Source of the DNA: Diphasiastrum complanatum
Lineage: Eukaryota; Streptophyta; Lycopodiopsida; Lycopodiales; Lycopodiaceae
Length of the DNA stretch: 64,000 nt
NCBI GenBank assembly: GCA_029204225.1
Contig: CM055100.1
Coordinates: forward strand, 22,254,248 to 22,318,247
Direction: 5' to 3'
Shown: positions 12,560 to 23,242 of the stretch, piece by piece
How positions within the stretch are numbered: the stretch's first letter is position 1
Layout of the letters: each line of letters begins with the position of its first letter
The notes under the pieces: generated by a model
The model's database searches: none
Seen by the model: the letters and a program-made list of their open reading frames with translations, nothing else
What the model was told of the DNA's origin: nothing
Translations under genes and position numbers: made by a program

Positions 12560-12661
12560 ATATTGTGTGTGTGTGTGTCTTGAGATTTTGTGTGTGTGTG
12601 AGTGATTGTGTGTGCTATTGTGTGTGTGTGTGAGTGATTGTGTGTTAGTGTGTGTGTGAGT

Positions 12662-12693
<32 letters not shown>

Positions 12694-12777
12694 GAGTGAT
12701 TGTGTGTTAGTGTGTGTGTGAGTGTGTATTTGTGTGTGTGTGTGTGTGAGTGATTGTGTGTGTGTGTGTGTGTGTCT
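12560..12777 (+). repeat. TG-rich microsatellite
   Basis: About 215 bp of (TG)n with GAGTGAT interruptions that recur as a higher-order unit. Such tracts can form Z-DNA; no function is implied. Confidence 0.9.
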
Positions 12778-14099
12778 TTTTTGGCAGATCGAGATGCAGT
12801 GACGACGACACAGCCAGAGGCCACCACATCACGCCCCCTAGTTGCCATCCGCTCACTCCTCGCTTCTTATGGCTCAGAGGATAGAGCTGCAGATGAGGCA
12901 GGGCCTAGTACCCGGCCTGACCCGCCTTCTGGTGCAGGATCCTCGGCACCACCTCCAGCCATGACCATATCGGCACCACATCATCCACTTGAGAGAGGAA
13001 GAGGTAGACGGGGCCGCACTACACCTGCGATCTGCCATTTCATTTGGGACCCCGACATAGGGGAGGGCGATGAGTGCAGTGAGTGCGATTGGGCAGGTGT
13101 GGCCAGGGCCCTCTTATGAGCACATGAGGACGAAGGGACTCCTTGATGAGCGAGCTTTTGTTGACCAGAAGCTAGAGTCTCTCAGGAAGGCATGGGCCCA
13201 GTACGTACTACTATCCTTTTAAATTTATGCACTGTAAACTCTAAAGACTCTATGATGATCGATCATTGGTATGTAGTATGTACATTGTAATGGTAGCATT
13301 GCATACTTATTACTTGTTAATAGCTATTTATGTTTAATCATGAATCATGATTGTCAATTTTCAAATGATCATTTATCATTGAAATTTGCCATAAAATTTG
13401 AATTACGATCTCGGATCTTGTCTTGTGCAACACTGCAATGTGAGTTGTGACTTGTCATTTGTGAACTAGGTATGGTTGCACCATCATATCTGATGTGTCT
13501 TCGTGCATGGGGACGATGTTTCTCAGATCCATCGACACCTCTGGGGAGGCAGTCATTGGCGACTACATGTTCTCACACATTCGAGCTGCCATTGAGGTGG
13601 GACCACAACACGTTGTACAGGGATATATATTATACTTATTACTATAATGTTAAATGGTAATTTGTAAATGCTAATGTTGAACGTTCATTGTTCAATGGCG
13701 ATTGATTAACAATGGATTATGGTTCACTTGAATTCGAAATTCCAAAGTCATGTACAACGTGCTGCACACTGCTTGGACTTGTTGGTCGAGGATGTGGCCA
13801 AGATTCCATGGATTGCGGAGGTGGTACCTACCGCACGGTTCTTGGTGAGATTCGTCACCAAGAAGCCTAGGGTCCTGGCCATGTTCAGGAGACAATCCAC
13901 CTTGGATGTCTTGTATGCAGATTTGAACGTAAACTGTAACTTTGCAGAAATGAACGTAAACGGTCATGTGAAAATGCGAAAACCTCGAAGGCCGAAAAAT
14001 GCGAAAATGCCGAAGGCCAAAAAATGCGATCTCTATGCAGTCTTCGAAGTGGCCGAAGTGGCTGAAGTGACAATAACCATCTGTTAGCCACAAGTAATT

Positions 14100-14195
14100 C
14101 TGCAGACTATGTAATAAAGAAAACTACAGGTCTGGATATTGAGTTTGATGAAGATTAAAACTTGATTAGTCAACTTGTAGGAGAATAATCCAACA
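14100..14195 (-). repeat. Truncated Copia 3' LTR start
   Basis: On the minus strand the sequence goes from a purine run (AAGGAG) into TGTTGGATTATTCTCC at 14195, directly downstream of Copia RNase H. The far end is not visible before hAT-like sequence begins. Confidence 0.5.
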
Positions 14196-15185
14196 CTCCT
14201 TAATCTGAATCCATGAATGCCTTGACATTCAAACTTAGTTCTTCACAGAACTTTCTGTGTGTATCCAAGCTTAATGCATTGGTAAAAATATTTGTTGTCA
14301 TATCTTGCGTTCGACAGTACCTTTGTTGAGAAATTTGCTTCTGACATAGTGATTCTTGATTTCAATGTGCTTACTCCTGGAATGAAACCTAAGGTTGGCC
14401 GATAAGACAATGGCACTTTGATTATCACAAAATAAAATCGTCGGAGCATATTGATTCAAACCAATATCTGAGAGTAAGTTCCTCAACCAAATTGCTTCCC
14501 TTGTAGCTTGAGAGGCTGCGATATACTCTGATTCAGTGGAAGATAGAGCTATCGATGATTGCTGGCGCTGGTCCATGAAATAGGACCATTGTTGAGGAAG
14601 AATGTAAATCCAGAAGTGGATTTATGAGTGTCTACATCTCCTGCCCAACTTGCATCTGTGTAACCACCGAGTAAATTGAGTTTTTTGTTGTCGACTGCTC
14701 CATCACAAATGCAAAAATCCATAGTAGTTCGAAGATATCTCATAACCCTGATAAGAGCTTTCCAATGTATTATACCAGGGTTAGTCATAAACTGACTTAG
14801 GGAGCTCACTGCAAAAGCTGTGTCTAGTCTTGTACAGATCATGGCATACATAAGAGATCCTATTATCGAATGATAAGAATACTCACGCATCTGCTCCTTC
14901 ACTTCGATTGTTCGGGGACATTGGTCCTTCGACAATTTGAGACCTGGTTCCATTGGTGAGAGAGCTCACTTGCAATTAACCAGATTATATTTGACTAACA
15001 TATTGTAGATGTATCTCTGCTGAGTAATGTAAATCAACTTTCGATTTCTGTCTCTTTGGATTTGAATTCCAAGGCAGAAATGAGCTTCGCCCAGATTGGT
15101 CATGTTGAATTCGGAAGATAGCATAGTCTTAGCCTCTTTTATCAGATCAATACTGTTGCTGAATAGCTGTACATCTGACAAAGGT
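14196..15185 (-). pseudogene. Copia reverse transcriptase C-terminus and RNase H fragment
   Basis: Read leftwards: 15181-14966 carries the RT C-terminal part (LGEAHFCLGIQIQRDR, ITQQRYIYNML). 14953-14549 carries YHSIIGSLMYA, then the start of RNase H (GGYTDASWAGD, with the first catalytic Asp). 14576-14298 carries SSTESEYIAASQATREAIWL and CDNQSAIVL. Frames shift twice. The N-terminal RT with YVDD, integrase, protease and gag are absent. It would make cDNA and remove RNA in a Copia particle; as it stands it is a dead 3' fragment, antisense inside the host intron. Confidence 0.85.
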
Positions 15186-15599
15186 TCGAATGTTTAATTC
15201 AATAATTGTTCGAATCAAACATTCGAGCATATAATCGATAGTTGACACTCAATACTCCTTCGACAATGTCACGTAGATATCCGTTTGCGATTCTCATGTA
15301 TTTTGGTAGATTGTGTGACAATATTCATGGTCCACCCTGCCTTAGGACCTAATCCGGGTCCACCCTATGTGCCCTGGCCTGTGACCGTAACAAGCAAGAT
15401 CCGACTTCCATCCTAGACAGTGTCCCATACCATTGCCTAGGCTCTCACCCATCTCCCGCCTCAAGCTAGCACTCATCCTGGCCGTGCACACCGCTCTCTA
15501 TCCACCTCCTCCTAGGTAGATAGAATGGATGGCAAATGGGTCCTCCTCCCCTTGTATACACAAGACGAAAATTAATAAAATTATGAGTTGAACCATTGT

Positions 15600-16305
15600 C
15601 TAATAAAATACTAGCTTCTTGATCTTTAACTGTGCCTTTTAAACAATTAACTTATTAGGCCAGAGAGAAGCAGTACTAACAGAACATTCGCACTCACATT
15701 CACACAGGTTAATTTCCAAAGTTTTACCTTTACCACCAGGGATTTCTATCATTTGTGCTGCAAGTTTCTTCCTTTCCGGACAAAATTTCATCATATGCCC
15801 AGGCTTGTTGCAAATGAAACAAAGATTCGCCTCTTTAGCCTTGATCCGGGAAATAGAGTTTTCCTTCTTCGGCGATTCCGATGCCATTTGATCCAATTCG
15901 TCAGAGTATTTTGGAGCTCGGTCTGGACCTCGCTTCTTCCCCTTCTTGCTTTTTGAGGTGGACGGAATTTGAAATTGCCTCCTGGACACCGTCATAGTGG
16001 AATCATATACTTTCGCTATATGACAAGCATCCTCGAGGTTTTGAAGCACATTTCTTCTGCATTTGTTCTAATAATTGGTAGGCACCCTAGGACAACAAAC
16101 TGCCATAAAGCCAATTTCGGATCAAATGATTGAACTCGATTCTAGAGATCCATAAATTCCTGGATATAGGAGTTTAAACTCTTATTTCCCATCTTGCAGT
16201 TCACGAATTTTTGCTCCATGGTGGCAATACATGTTAAACCCACTACTTGGGATGCGTTTGTGAACAAAAAAGCTTTCATCATAGCTAATGATGTCGATTA
16301 TTACC
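15600..16305 (-). pseudogene. Gag fragment of a chromodomain-family (X-like) gypsy element
   Basis: 16049-15639 encodes VYDSTMTVSRRQFQ, a Lys-rich stretch and a CCHC knuckle, CFICNKPGHMMKFC, followed by PERKKLAAQMI. The same layout occurs in the gag of E1 and E2 (54564 and 61185 regions; [14 protein letters not shown], [11 protein letters not shown]). Upstream to about 16305 the gag homology continues with stops. It is the 5' end of an element whose LTR lies at 17244-17677; pol is missing. Confidence 0.8.
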
Positions 16306-16374
16306 ATGATGCGTAAACTGCAAGATGGAAAATAAGAGTTTAAACTCCTATATCCAGGTTTTTTATGGATCTCT
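16144..16374. repeat. 58-bp inverted repeat inside the gypsy gag fragment
   Basis: The arm 16144-16201 (AGAGATCCATAAATTCCTGG...TTGCAGTT) returns in reverse complement at 16316-16374 with only a few differences, around a ~115-bp loop. The right arm lies between gag and the leader and seems a local inverted duplication. Confidence 0.85.
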
Positions 16375-16379
16375 GGAAT

Positions 16380-17243
16380 TTTATGTAATTAAAAAATTTG
16401 ATGCAAATACCGTTAGTATTGGCATGTTTTCGAGATGACTGCCTTGTCACCCCCACACATGCGAGTACAGAGAGCCCAAAAAATCTGTAGGAAGACGCAC
16501 TTTTCTTGGAGGTTTGTTGAAAACGACCTATTTGCTACGCATGCATCCTAAGAGCCATGGCCAACAATCTCTAACAACTTATTAGACTTCCGTGAAGCCT
16601 TTAATTAGGTCCAGAGGCTCAGTATGGGCTGAGAATGAAGAGAAACTCTTTCTTGGGAGGGCATACTAGCTCCAAACTTTAGAGAGACTGAGTGTAAGCC
16701 TCCGACAACCAAATTGCAGGTCTGATAGCTTGTCGGGAAGGCCAAGAGGGATACTAAACAGGCTGGATTGACTCCATCAGTGATCCTCTTACAAATTTGT
16801 CACAACATCCTTCAATTGTTCTGATTTGGTAGATCATAGCTCTTACTACCCTTTTCTAGCCAAAAACCCTCAAAAACAAGCAATTTTTGACCAAAACATA
16901 GCCTAGAACTGTAAAACTTGCATAATCTTGGCAGCAATTAATGACTTCCTAACAGAAGGTACACTTGCTGGAAATTCAGATCTATCATGGGTTATGAGAA
17001 ATACAACCAAAAACTAAAAGCCTTTTAAAAATTGGCTAGAATCGACTATACTCCATATTGCTATGGAGAAAGCCAATACTGATGGATCTTAGCAACATGC
17101 AAGTGAAAATACTGAGAGAACACCCAGTTGGAAGCTTATTCCCCACCAGGAAGAGAAAAGTGAATTGATCTCCACCAAAGAATCGGTAAAAAGCCTCACA
17201 GCTCTAAATGCTTGGATCTTCGTAAGCCTTGATCTGATGTCAC
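16380..17243 (-). other. Untranslated leader of the intronic gypsy element
   Basis: Non-coding sequence between gag and LTR. Parts (about 16440-16540) resemble the E1 leader at 55840-55935, for example the shared GCGCACTTTT/GACGCACTTTT block. The primer site next to the LTR is degenerate (17231-17242). Confidence 0.5.
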
Positions 17244-17677
17244 TGTAAGGGAAAGCACCTCAAGATCCTACCTACAAGACACACGCAAAAGAATAACAGT
17301 GGAGAAAAACCACCCAACTAATGAGAAGCCACCGATCAATCTCCAATATTGTCACTCTCGAGTCACGGGATAGGATGCGGGTGTAAAGAGAGGAAACTGG
17401 TAATGAAAACCTGAAACTGGAATGGTAGAATATATAGGCTTTGCTTTTACTGTGCATGCCCCCATGCAAGCCTAGAGTATTCCCATATGTGCTTTTCATT
17501 ACTATTGATACTCTACACCCTGCCAATAGCCGTCCTAACCCATGCACTAGCTTCACATGTCATTCCGGAATAAGGAGTAACCAATAATCTCAATTGGTTA
17601 ATCTCGAGTACGGAGGAGTACCGTGTATCCAAGTCTAGCATTATGCCGAATCCTATATGCAGGACATGGATGTAACA
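17244..17677 (-). repeat. 5' LTR of the intronic gypsy element
   Basis: On the minus strand it begins TGTTACATCCATGTCCTG and ends near CCTTACA, 434 bp. It is related to the family-X LTRs (TGTTATGTCCATGTCCTG...TTCTTACA). It faces the leader and gag fragment to its left. Confidence 0.68.
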
Positions 17678-18588
17678 TTGCTCTTTCTTGCCCATGAACA
17701 TACATCCTAGCTTTGTATGGCTTTGTATATGATGGCTCTCCTTTTGTTAGCTTTTTTGTTTATCCTTTTTCAATTTCCATTGTGTCTTCTTACTTGAGAT
17801 TTGAGAACATTTAGTGTCTAAGCAATCCCTACAAATAGACGCAGGCATCTTGCAAGTATGGTAAACTTACTGTTGTTGTAGTGACTTGTTGAAGGTTTAG
17901 TTGAGGGTCATAGTTTCTGTGGAATACATTTCGGATAACATTGTGACTCTCCTGCTCTTGCCTCCCTGTGTGGGGAATGTGGACAATTTTGAATGAATTT
18001 TTTTCTCCACTTTTAGAGACATGATGGAACTTAGTATGTTGGTCTTTGTACAAATGGATGATAGCTAATGTGGACGTGTGTTTGTGCTTGTGGACTGCCC
18101 CTCCTCTTGGGCGCTGAAAGTGGGTAGGGATTTTGTAGCACCTGGCCCATGCTTCGTGTGATGGAGTTGTTGGCCTCAGACTTTGTGGGTGGACCTTAGA
18201 GTTGAAGATTAACATTGACATATGTACTCCAGCTTGTATGCTTGGTAGTTTTTTTGCTCAGAGAACTAATTGGAAACAAGCAACCATGTGATCTAGTTTG
18301 TAACTTGTTTCGATTATCTTGTGCGAGCATTTAAGCTTCTGCATCAAAACCTCAAAGTTTGCTGCCAAGCATTCTTCTTGTGTATGGATTGACAAGTGGT
18401 TGGAATGCTAATACAGTTTCATGGCTGGTATTAGAATCTTTATGAAGTGAGCAAGGATTTGTGCAGTTAATGATTTTTCACTTGTGGAAACAGTTGTAGC
18501 TTTCCTTACCAGCACAAATATCAGTGATTAACTTTAGAAACTGTACAAAATAGTATTGTTAATCAGCTGGTACTATCAAATGGTGCAG

Positions 18589-19171
18589 GCGTACACGAAA
18601 TGTTTTTGATATTGCTCTTAAAGTTCACAGAGAGATTCAAATGCGTGATTTGTCAGCAGGGCGGAGTTTAGGTAACTGGATTCTTAGGATGCTTCATCGA
18701 ATCCGACCATCAGCTGATATTAGAGGATCTGTCACTGATAAGAAAAACAGTGGATCAGGATGCTCTGCTAAGCACATACATTATAGTGAAAAAGCAGAGA
18801 AAAGTAAAGAACCTACCAAAGATACAAATCTCTCTAATGGAAGGTTGGAATGTGTACACACTTTTCTGAATTCCTCTCAGTCATCTTTGATGACATGGGA
18901 AAATCAAGGTGACTTTCAAAGTAGGACAGGTAGCTCAGGCAAGCCTAAGCTTCTGAGTGAAAGTACCTCATCTTTACCTGTCATGGCCCTGCAGATTTAT
19001 ACCACATCAATAGAGAAAAATAGGAAATTTTTGTTTTTGTCAAATTCTTCTACTCCTGCAATTGTTTGTAGACTCCCTTCTATTGAACCAGCAGATGCCA
19101 AAATTCTTTGGTTAAAAGATGTCATTCGTAAAGACATGGTAAAGAGGATCTTAGCATCATATAGAAGGTAA
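18589..19171 (+). CDS. Exon 2 of the conserved plant protein
   Basis: Follows the AG at 18587-18588 and completes the split Arg codon. It encodes RTRNVFDIALKVHREIQ, then SLGNWILRMLHRIRPSADIR, a long Ser/Lys-rich, low-complexity middle, and a C-terminus LWLKDVIRKDMVKRILASYR before TAA at 19169-19171. The full protein is 236 residues: N-terminal hydrophobic helix, basic amphipathic region, disordered middle, short helical tail. The conserved-looking parts are the first ~90 residues and the VIRKDM tail, which I recall from the same plant family but cannot verify. The stop overlaps a donor-like AG|GTAATG, so a further exon or retained-intron form is possible. Confidence 0.75.
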
Positions 19172-20050
19172 TGAGGTTGGAACAAAAGCTGTTCGTTCTT
19201 TGTCCTTATGCATCTTTGTTCAGTCTTTAATGAGCTAGCAATAAGGCCAGTTGGGTCAATGGACAATTTTTGGCCGGGTCAATTGACTACTTGGATCTAT
19301 CTTAAATGCTGTTCTACAATCCCTATAAGAATGCAATTCAACAATGATGAAGGTTCTTGTTGTTCAATGTAATGGGTGAGGCTATCTGGGCAGCTCCCAA
19401 GCAAGTTGAAATTTCTTACTGCTGCATGGGAGGGAAGCAGAAAATTTTGGTGTTTTCAATGATAAAATGGGGACAATGGAGATACGATATAATCAGGTAT
19501 TTTCCAATGTGTTCAAAATGCTTTCTGCAAAGGTTGTTAGGCCATTTATTGGTTTACAGGCTACAAAAGGAACGTTGGTTCAACATCAGCTCATAGATAG
19601 TGGCTTGTTTTCAATTCTTTGCAACTTCTGAAAACATTTACTCTGTTCACAAAACTTGTGCAAAAATAAAGCTGATCTTATAGGGGAGTGAAATTTTATG
19701 ATGCTTGGAAAGTTTCTTTGCTTGAGAAATTAATATATTCTCCACCCTTTGGTGTATCACACATTGCCCAATAGATATAAGGTCAAAGCTGTGGGACATT
19801 AGAATCTGATCTGGCATATCATTTTTGATCTTTGTGAACATTGATGACTGTTTGGCCAAAGTGAATTTCCAGGCTTTAAAACTGGAAGTCAATAAACAGG
19901 TATTAACAAGCATGATTTTTATCTATATCTATATATATATATATTTATACATTGTTTAGAGATGGGTAAATTGCTCAGTGTTTGTATTTCTAACTGAATT
20001 CCAATTAACTATCTCGAGTTCTAAAATGCTCATGTCAGTAGCTATGGGCT
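19172..20050 (+). other. 3' UTR and downstream flank
   Basis: No convincing further exon. A TA-rich microsatellite lies at 19921-19945. Confidence 0.4.
19665..19670 (+). terminator. Candidate polyadenylation signal
   Basis: AATAAA about 500 bp after the stop codon at 19171. It is the first exact match I noticed downstream; plant signals are loose, so this is tentative. Confidence 0.3.
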
Positions 20051-20340
20051 TTAAAGTTTGAGACAGTTCCAAGAGCCATGGTACAACACCTTTGGTTGCG
20101 ACAGATTATGTCACAAAGAACGTAGAAGCAGAAGCGACGAAACGAAACAACGCGAAAATTGTCGCAGCTGGTATGGCACGGGTGCCGTAGGTGCCGTACC
20201 ATTTCAGTACCACGGCACCCACGGTACCTACCATAATTTTCTTTTTAGATTAAAAAAGACCATAAATGCCCTTTTTCAAGCCCAAAAAATTGCAAATAAA
20301 AATAGGAAAAAGGGGGCATTAATATGGGTGCCTATAGTTA

Positions 20341-20515
20341 GTTTTTTTTTATTGGGGGGGGGGGGGGGTGTTGGCTAGTTAAAAAAATGCCTTTTCTTAA
20401 CTTCATATAATTGCAGAAAAAAAGCGGCAACTATGGGGGCATTATTTTGGGTGTCTATGGGTATTTTTTTTTTTTTTTTTTTTGGGTGGGGGGGGGGGGG
20501 GGGGGGGGGGGGTTA
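20341..20515 (+). repeat. Paired poly-T/poly-G homopolymer tracts
   Basis: A T-run then G-run at about 20342-20369 recurs, longer, at about 20463-20512. Each is preceded by a similar GGGGGCATTA...GGGTG(C/T)CTATGG block, so this looks like a ~120-bp tandem duplication whose homopolymers then grew. Confidence 0.75.
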
Positions 20516-20759
20516 CTAAACACAAAGGGTTACTGATAGCGTAATAAAATCCATTGACATGCAATAAGGAAAGACCTGCGAGGACTCGATAAAACGAAAT
20601 TACAATATGATAAACGATGTCCATATTCATGATGGAATAATTGCAATGGTTGCCACATGTGTGAATATAAAAAAGCACACGGTCTCTAATGAATAAGATG
20701 ATGTCTATGACCAAATGTATACAATGCCTGGCCCTAAATATAAAATCATATAATTGTGG

Positions 20760-21235
20760 CTCATGGTGAATCAAGCATCTGGATAGGGCTGTGTGGCCTC
20801 GGGGTCATTGTCTAAATCATGGAAGTCACCCTCGACATGGCTGTAGTCATGTAGTACATCCCCCTCAATATCTGACCTTGGTAGCATACTGCACCTCTGA
20901 GTAGAACCCCTATCATGCAATGGACGCGTCTCTAGGCCTACGAGACTGCCCCTGTCTACCACGAGAAACTCTGTCCGTCTGAGATGAAGAACCTCTGCCA
21001 GAACTTGGTGGCCTGCCACGACGCCTGGTAGGATGCAATGAAGCGGGTGTAGAAATTGTGGTAGATGCAGACACAACATGAGGTGGATAAGCTTTGACAA
21101 GAGAAGCTGGCACATGGAATGAAGGGGGCCTGTATGAGTAAGGATGCGCAGCAGGCATATGAACTGTCACAGATGGTCGTGCTAATGGGCGAAATCTCTG
21201 GATAGTGCCAGGGAGATGAGTAGAAGGTCTCACAA
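20760..21235 (-). pseudogene. Pro/Arg-rich coding-like remnant, family unknown
   Basis: On the minus strand two overlapping frames give a Pro/Ser-rich stretch with HPTRRRGRPPSSGRGSSSQ, then an acidic tail FHDLDNDPEATQPYPDA and a stop near 20774. The switch of frame near 20915 implies a frameshift. RGRPP-like and acidic tails occur at the C-termini of some plant transposases, so a transposase end is possible. I do not recognise the family. It abuts the broken end of Copia element A at about 21236. Confidence 0.35.
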
Positions 21236-21239
21236 GTCA

Positions 21240-21985
21240 TCAAGCTATCACGCTTTGAGAGGGAGTTGAAAAAACAAAATGTTAAAGATGGATCCTCCTT
21301 GGTCCTATCATCAAGAGTAATGTTGACATAGCATGTGCATCCAAACGATCTTAGAAAGTTGACACTCGGCCTCCTCTTGAATAACATCTCAAAAGGTGTT
21401 CTTCCATCCAAAATAGCACTCGGCCACCTATTGCACAAGAAATTGGCACACAACAAAGCTTGAAACCAAAATGGTTTGTCAAGATTTGCACTTAACCTCA
21501 TAGCTTTAGGACTTTTCACATAAAGTCATATTCTTCCTTTCAGTCACTCCATTTTGTTGTGGGGTCCTTGATGTTGTATACTCCCTCTTGATCCCATGCT
21601 TATCACAGAAGGCCTTGAACTTTATAGATATGTACTCACCACCATTGCCACTCCTTAAGCACTTGATCTTTGTGGAAAATTGGTTTTCCCTTGCATTCTT
21701 GAACTTGATAAAGACATCATACACTTCATCCTTGCTCTTTAGTAGATAGATTCAACAAATTCTACTAAAATCATCAATGAATGTTACATACATCTTATCT
21801 CCACTATTGCTAATTGTAGTAAATCCATGAATATCCGAATGTACAAGTTGAAAAGGCTTTGTAGATCTAGATGTAGATATAGTATAAGGTAATCTATGTG
21901 ACTTAGACAAAGCACAAGGCTCACAAACATGTTTGATGCCACTTAAGGAACTTGGAAGACCTATCACAATCTTCTTTTTAGCCAT
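21240..21985 (-). pseudogene. Copia integrase, truncated
   Basis: The integrase zinc finger starts in the adjoining frame (VWHKRMRHLNF, about 22010) and is completed by CEPCALSK. The core follows: HSDIHGF carries the first catalytic Asp, FIDDFSR follows, and TPQQNGVTERKN carries the catalytic Glu. The later region reads FLRSFGCTCYVNITLDDRTK before homology stops. Frameshifts or stops fall near 21985, 21745 and 21510. It would insert the element's cDNA into the genome. Loss of the C-terminus and broken frames make it inactive. Confidence 0.85.
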
Positions 21986-22600
21986 TACTTCTTGAAGTTG
22001 AGGTGTCTCATCCTTTTATGCCAAACCTCTTGAATAGGTGTTTGCTCCCTTGCAACACATCCAACTTGGTTAGCAATAACACAAGCATCTAGTTTGAACA
22101 ACTTCCCTTGCCTTTTACCTTTTCCAATCAAGACATCCTTCCTTTTGATCATACAAGCATCTCCATCAAACTCCACCTTGAGGCCTTTACTTAGCATTTG
22201 ACTCACACTAAGCAAATTCTTGGTAATAGATGGAATAAACAAGACATCCTCCAAATGAACATTCCTATTTGTAGAGAGAGAAATATGAATTGTACCAATT
22301 TCTTTTATTGCACACTCATCATCATTGGCCGTGTAGATCACCCTCTTGTCATCTCCATATGCCAACAAAAAAGTGAAGTACTCTTTGTGAAAGGTCATGT
22401 GTGAACTTGCTCCACTATCAATCCACCAAGGATCTAGATCTCCATCATTAGCAAGCATACATGAAGACATCACAAAAGCATCATCATTTGCATCTTGAAC
22501 ATCCAAATCATCCTCATCAAGAGTAAGATTACCTTGCTTGTCTCCTTGATCTCTCTTCTTCTTGTAGCACTCACTTGCAAAGTGTCATTTGATGCCACAA
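21985..22600 (-). pseudogene. Copia zinc knuckle and aspartic protease
   Basis: The gag knuckle reads CFYCGIK, stop, HFASEC at about 22570-22615, with the usual Gly codon replaced by TGA. The protease follows from 22506: WWIDSGASSHMT holds the active-site D-S/T-G-A, and ITKNLLSVSQML and VWHKRMRHLNF lead into integrase. The 173-codon stretch to 21985 is open. The protease would mature the gag-pol polyprotein. Confidence 0.85.
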
Positions 22601-22619
22601 TAGAAGCACTTGAGCTTTG

Positions 22620-23242
22620 ATCTATCCTTCTTTTTGCCACTTGAAGAAGTATCCACTTGATCTTGTCCTTTAGACCACTTACTTTTGGTTTTGCCTTTGA
22701 ATTTGCCCTTTGTAAACATAGCATCATCTTGAAGGAATAGCAATACTTTGAACAATGTTAGCATGAGCATCCAACAAGCCGTTAAGAATCACTTGAATAA
22801 GCTTTTCTTCCTTAATGCTTTCATCAATGCAAGCCAACTCATCATTCAATGCTTTCATCCTCAAAACAAAAGTACTTGGACTTTCTTCATTCTTTTGCAA
22901 ACAAGAAAAGATTTGTCTTCTTAGAGTCAATACTCTAGACGTAGACTTGGATTCATAAAGCTACTTCAATGAATTTCAAGCTTTCAAAGATGATGTGCAC
23001 TTATCAATTTCCTTGAGAAGCTCATTGATAACATTTATCCTTATCATGTGTAGAGCCTTCTTGGCCCTCTTGTCATACCTCACTTGATCTTGTTGTGTTG
23101 CTGGTCTCTCCTCCAAGCCTACAACAATATCCAAAACATCATTCATCTTAAGAAGTGACTCCATCCTCACTTTCCACAATGAATGGTTACTTGAGATAAG
23201 CCTATCATTGGCTTTCAAGATGACTCCAATTGAGGTTGCCAT
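22620..23242 (-). pseudogene. Copia gag (element A)
   Basis: ATG at 23242 opens MATSIGVILKANDRLISSNH, then SLWKVRMESLLKMNDVLDIV, the UBN2/DUF4219-like gag N-terminus. Later come LTLRRQIFSCLQKNEES, MKALNDELACIDESI and VILNGLLDAHANIVQS. Stops at about 22973-22960 and a frame change near 22740 break it. Copy B has the same gag open for ~220 codons. Gag forms the virus-like particle. Confidence 0.85.

Larger units (their letters stand above)
12373..13930 (+). pseudogene. hAT-superfamily transposase relic (DUF659 type)
   Basis: Three coding blocks survive. About 12784-13117 encodes a Pro/Arg-rich N-terminal part. 13466-13625 reads GCTIISD, then MFLRSIDTSGEAVIGDYMFS and ending EVGPQHVVQ, which matches the DUF659 catalytic segment (GCTIMSDGW...FLKSVDAS...EEVGEENVVQ); the usual GW(T/S)D region is deleted. 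13740-13915 reads QRAAHCLDLLVEDVAKIPWI, the hAT AAHCLDLxLEDIxKIPW block. Frames shift between blocks. The left end may be CAAGGTTGCATCGAACC at 12373, typical of such elements, but no right end was found; the Copia fragment abuts it. The family excises and reinserts hAT DNA; this copy cannot. Confidence 0.75.
8701..18588 (+). other. 9.9 kb intron filled with transposon relics
   Basis: GT at 8701-8702 and AG at 18587-18588 (TGGTGCAG before the exon) give a phase-2 intron of 9,888 bp. It contains, in order, a short tandem repeat, a MITE, a gypsy integrase relic, a hAT relic, a Copia relic and a gypsy LTR/gag fragment. The last three retro fragments are antisense to the gene. Parts at 8830-9180, 10310-11460, 11720-12340 and 17690-18580 show nothing I can name. 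Confidence 0.7.

Noticed and set aside
12645-12848. 67-codon frame with His-Thr repeats
   Set aside because: Translation of the TG microsatellite.
17829-18221. 130-codon minus-strand frame in the intron
   Set aside because: No recognised motif, and composition fits chance in intronic DNA.
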